Part shown: positions 62,654 through 64,000 of the stretch, one piece after another
Numbering within the stretch: position 1 is the stretch's first letter
How the letters are laid out: each line of letters starts with the position of its first letter
Source: Pseudomonas sp. 7P_10.2_Bac1
Lineage (GTDB): Bacteria; Pseudomonadota; Gammaproteobacteria; Pseudomonadales; Pseudomonadaceae
Assembly: GCF_025465935.1 (NCBI RefSeq)
Contig: NZ_JANLNV010000009.1
Coordinates: forward strand, 1 to 64,000
Reading direction: 5' to 3'
Length of the DNA: 64,000 nt
Program-made: the position numbers and the translations under genes
Notes under the pieces: generated by a model
The model's input: the letters and a program-made list of their open reading frames with translations, nothing else
Database searches by the model: none
Told to the model about the DNA's origin: nothing

Positions 62654-63028
62654 ATGAGTTCAGCGAACCCACCCTCCCACACCGCCAAGCTGGACCGCAT
62701 CCTGGCCGATGCCCAGCGTGACCGTGAAATGGGCTATCGCGACAAAGCCCTGAAAATGTACCCCCATGTGTGCGGCCGCTGCGCCCGTGAGTTCTCCGGC
62801 AAGCGCCTGAGCGAACTGACGGTGCATCATCGCGATCACAACCATGACAACAACCCGCAGGACGGCTCCAACTGGGAGTTACTGTGCCTGTACTGCCACG
62901 ACAACGAACACTCGCGCTACACCGACCAGCAGTACTTTTCGGACAGCTCGATCAGCAGCCCGAAAGCCGCCAAGGCAACCCATAACCCGTTCGCCGCTCT
63001 GGCTGGATTGATGAAAAAAGACGACTAA
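62654..63028 (+). CDS. yajD: HNH endonuclease family protein YajD
   Basis: A 124-residue protein with an intact HNH fold: CGRCAREF, the H-H-x-x-D-H-N-H core in TVHHRDHNHDNNP and the CLYCHDNEH segment that binds zinc. YajD of E. coli is a metal-dependent nuclease of unclear biological role. The ATG at 62654 follows TAAGGTG; a GTG three codons earlier overlaps that site. No adjacent restriction or phage gene suggests a mobile origin. Confidence 0.9.
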   Translation: MSSANPPSHTAKLDRILADAQRDREMGYRDKALKMYPHVCGRCAREFSGKRLSELTVHHRDHNHDNNPQDGSNWELLCLYCHDNEHSRYTDQQYFSDSSISSPKAAKATHNPFAALAGLMKKDD

Positions 63029-63078
63029 ACACCCAGTGCCTCACGGGGCGGACCTGCATGGCGACGGGAGCAAAAGGC

Positions 63079-63110
63079 CCTTATCGCAAGGCTGGTTCGC
63101 GCCTGCGGGG
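63079..63110. repeat. Degenerate REP-like sequence
   Basis: TTATCGCAAGGCTGGTTCGCGCCTGCGG resembles a decayed REP arm and lies before the SpoU-type gene. The match is weak. Confidence 0.35.
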
Positions 63111-63149
63111 GTGTATACTCGCGTCTTTTTTTCTGAAAGGCACCGACAC

Positions 63150-63620
63150 GTGGCAGACAAACGGTACAGCTGCATTGGTTTGTATAACCCTAAATCACCG
63201 GAAAACGTCGGCTCGGTGATGCGTGCGGCTGGTTGCTATAACGTGGCCTCGGTGTTTTACACCGGCAAACGCTATGAACGCGCCCGCGACTTCATTACTG
63301 ATACCAAGAAGATCCATCAGGACATTCCGCTGATTGGCATCGACGACCTTAAAAAGATCATCCCGTTGGGCTGCATTCCAGTCGCCGTGGAGTTGGTTGA
63401 AGGTGCGCGTTCCTTACCGGAATACACGCACCCGGACCGGGCAATTTATATCTTTGGCCCCGAAGACGGCTCACTGGATAAAGAGGTGCTCGACTGGTGT
63501 GAGGATGTGATCTACATCCCGACCAATGGCTGCATGAACCTGGCCGCCACGGTCAATGTGGTGCTGTACGACCGCCTGGCCAAGGGCAAGAACACACGTT
63601 CCGGCCCTAAGTTTGGCTAG
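63150..63620 (+). CDS. SpoU/TrmH-type RNA methyltransferase (SPOUT fold)
   Basis: A 156-residue minimal SPOUT methyltransferase. SpoU motif 1 is CIGLYNPKSPENVGSVMRAAGCY, motif 2 is AIYIFGPEDGSLDKEVL, motif 3 is CMNLAATVNVVLYDRL, forming the SAM-binding trefoil knot. The RNA target is unknown. The GTG at 63150 (VADKRYSCIGLYNPKS) is preferred; the longer frame runs through the promoter region with TATACT. Its stop codon overlaps that of the convergent AI-2E gene by 3 nt. Confidence 0.87.
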   Translation: MADKRYSCIGLYNPKSPENVGSVMRAAGCYNVASVFYTGKRYERARDFITDTKKIHQDIPLIGIDDLKKIIPLGCIPVAVELVEGARSLPEYTHPDRAIYIFGPEDGSLDKEVLDWCEDVIYIPTNGCMNLAATVNVVLYDRLAKGKNTRSGPKFG

Positions 63621-64000
63621 GGTTTTTTCCCATATTGCTGGCCGGTGCTCCAATCGACCAGCAAGCTGTAGGCAATCGCCAGCAAGGTCGGCCCGATAAA
63701 CAGACCGATAAAGCCGAAGGCGATCAGCCCGCCAAACACCCCCAGCAATACGATCACCAACGGTAAATTGCCGCCCCGACTGATCAGGTACGGCTTGAGC
63801 ACGTTATCGACACCGCTGATGATCAGCGTGCCCCAGATACCCAGGAAAATCGCCATCCCGTACTCGCCCTTCCAGGCCAGCCAGGCGGTGGCGGGGATCC
63901 AGATCAGAGGTGGACCCATGGGGATCAGGCTGAGCAGGAAAGTGGCCAACCCCAGCACCAGCGCCCCCGGCACACCGGCGATCAGAAAGCCGATCAGCGC
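63617..64000 (-). CDS. AI-2E family transporter, 3' part (cut by window edge)
   Basis: The C-terminal portion of a polytopic protein, open to the right edge of the window. GALVLGLATFLLSLIPMGPPLIWIPATAWLAW and YLISRGGNLPLVIVLLGVFGGLIAFGFIGLFIGPTLLA are signatures of the AI-2E/YdiK/TqsA family. The start lies beyond position 64000. It overlaps the stop of the convergent methyltransferase gene. Confidence 0.88.
   Translation of the reverse strand, partial: ALIGFLIAGVPGALVLGLATFLLSLIPMGPPLIWIPATAWLAWKGEYGMAIFLGIWGTLIISGVDNVLKPYLISRGGNLPLVIVLLGVFGGLIAFGFIGLFIGPTLLAIAYSLLVDWSTGQQYGKKP

Overview
The window looks like an ordinary stretch of core chromosome from a Pseudomonas of the fluorescens/fragi type. 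The evidence is about a dozen copies of the Pseudomonas REP element (TAGGAGCGAGCTTGCCTCGC and its inverse), moderately high GC with uniform codon use, and gene neighbourhoods that match P. aeruginosa PAO1 as I remember them: yciB-yciI-cpxR-spy-like-cpxS, gbuR-gbuA-transporters-PA1414, ECF sigma/anti-sigma beside a PA3286-type KAS III, and cysK-moxR-VWA. I saw no transposase, integrase, phage gene, CRISPR array, tRNA or rRNA, and no frameshifted gene.

Layout. 0-6 kb: a minus-strand cluster rnm-yciO-scpA-scpB-DUF1289-rluB (RNA processing, chromosome segregation, 23S rRNA pseudouridylation), then plus-strand yciB and yciI. 6-9 kb: a Cpx-type envelope-stress system (response regulator, Spy/CpxP-like periplasmic protein behind a CpxR box, sensor kinase). 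9-20 kb: nitroreductase, trkH, an AraC regulator with an EamA exporter and a 21-bp-period direct repeat between them, a SelT/SelW-like thioredoxin-fold protein, the type Vd patatin plpD, marR, recQ, a yecA-family gene, ybaN and tapT. 20-26 kb: a guanidinobutyrate utilisation locus (gbuR, gbuA, an NTF2-like gene, an NCS1 permease, a sodium:solute symporter) and a 41-residue PA1414-type protein under an apparent Anr promoter.

26-41 kb: lysR/MFS, cvfB, a 59-residue orphan protein, a TorF-type porin, a RhlE-type helicase, a YbdG-type mechanosensitive channel, an RBBP9-like hydrolase, a DMT transporter, azoR with a divergent lysR, a periplasmic cyclophilin, an ABC exporter and a GNAT-fold protein. 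41-54 kb: ECF sigma/zf-HC2 anti-sigma pair, KAS III, hrpA, two convergent EamA transporters, lpxO, cysK, and the moxR/VWA pair. 54-64 kb: MFS, the 5-oxoprolinase operon pxpABC, a YafJ-like amidotransferase operon, ptrB (oligopeptidase B), a proline-rich exported protein, yajD, a SpoU-type methyltransferase, and the 3' part of an AI-2E-family gene that runs off the right edge.

I did not find a clearly new multi-gene system. The most interesting unexplained signals are regulatory: a promoter with its -10 box inside a perfect 9-bp inverted repeat, followed by a valine-rich mini-ORF and alternative stem-loops before an EamA exporter (49.2-49.5 kb); an Anr-box promoter for the small PA1414-type protein (25.9 kb); an AraC-type repeat abutting a promoter (12.0 kb); a perfect 16-bp palindrome before KAS III (43.2 kb); and a Pho-box-like tandem repeat with no obvious target (40.9 kb).
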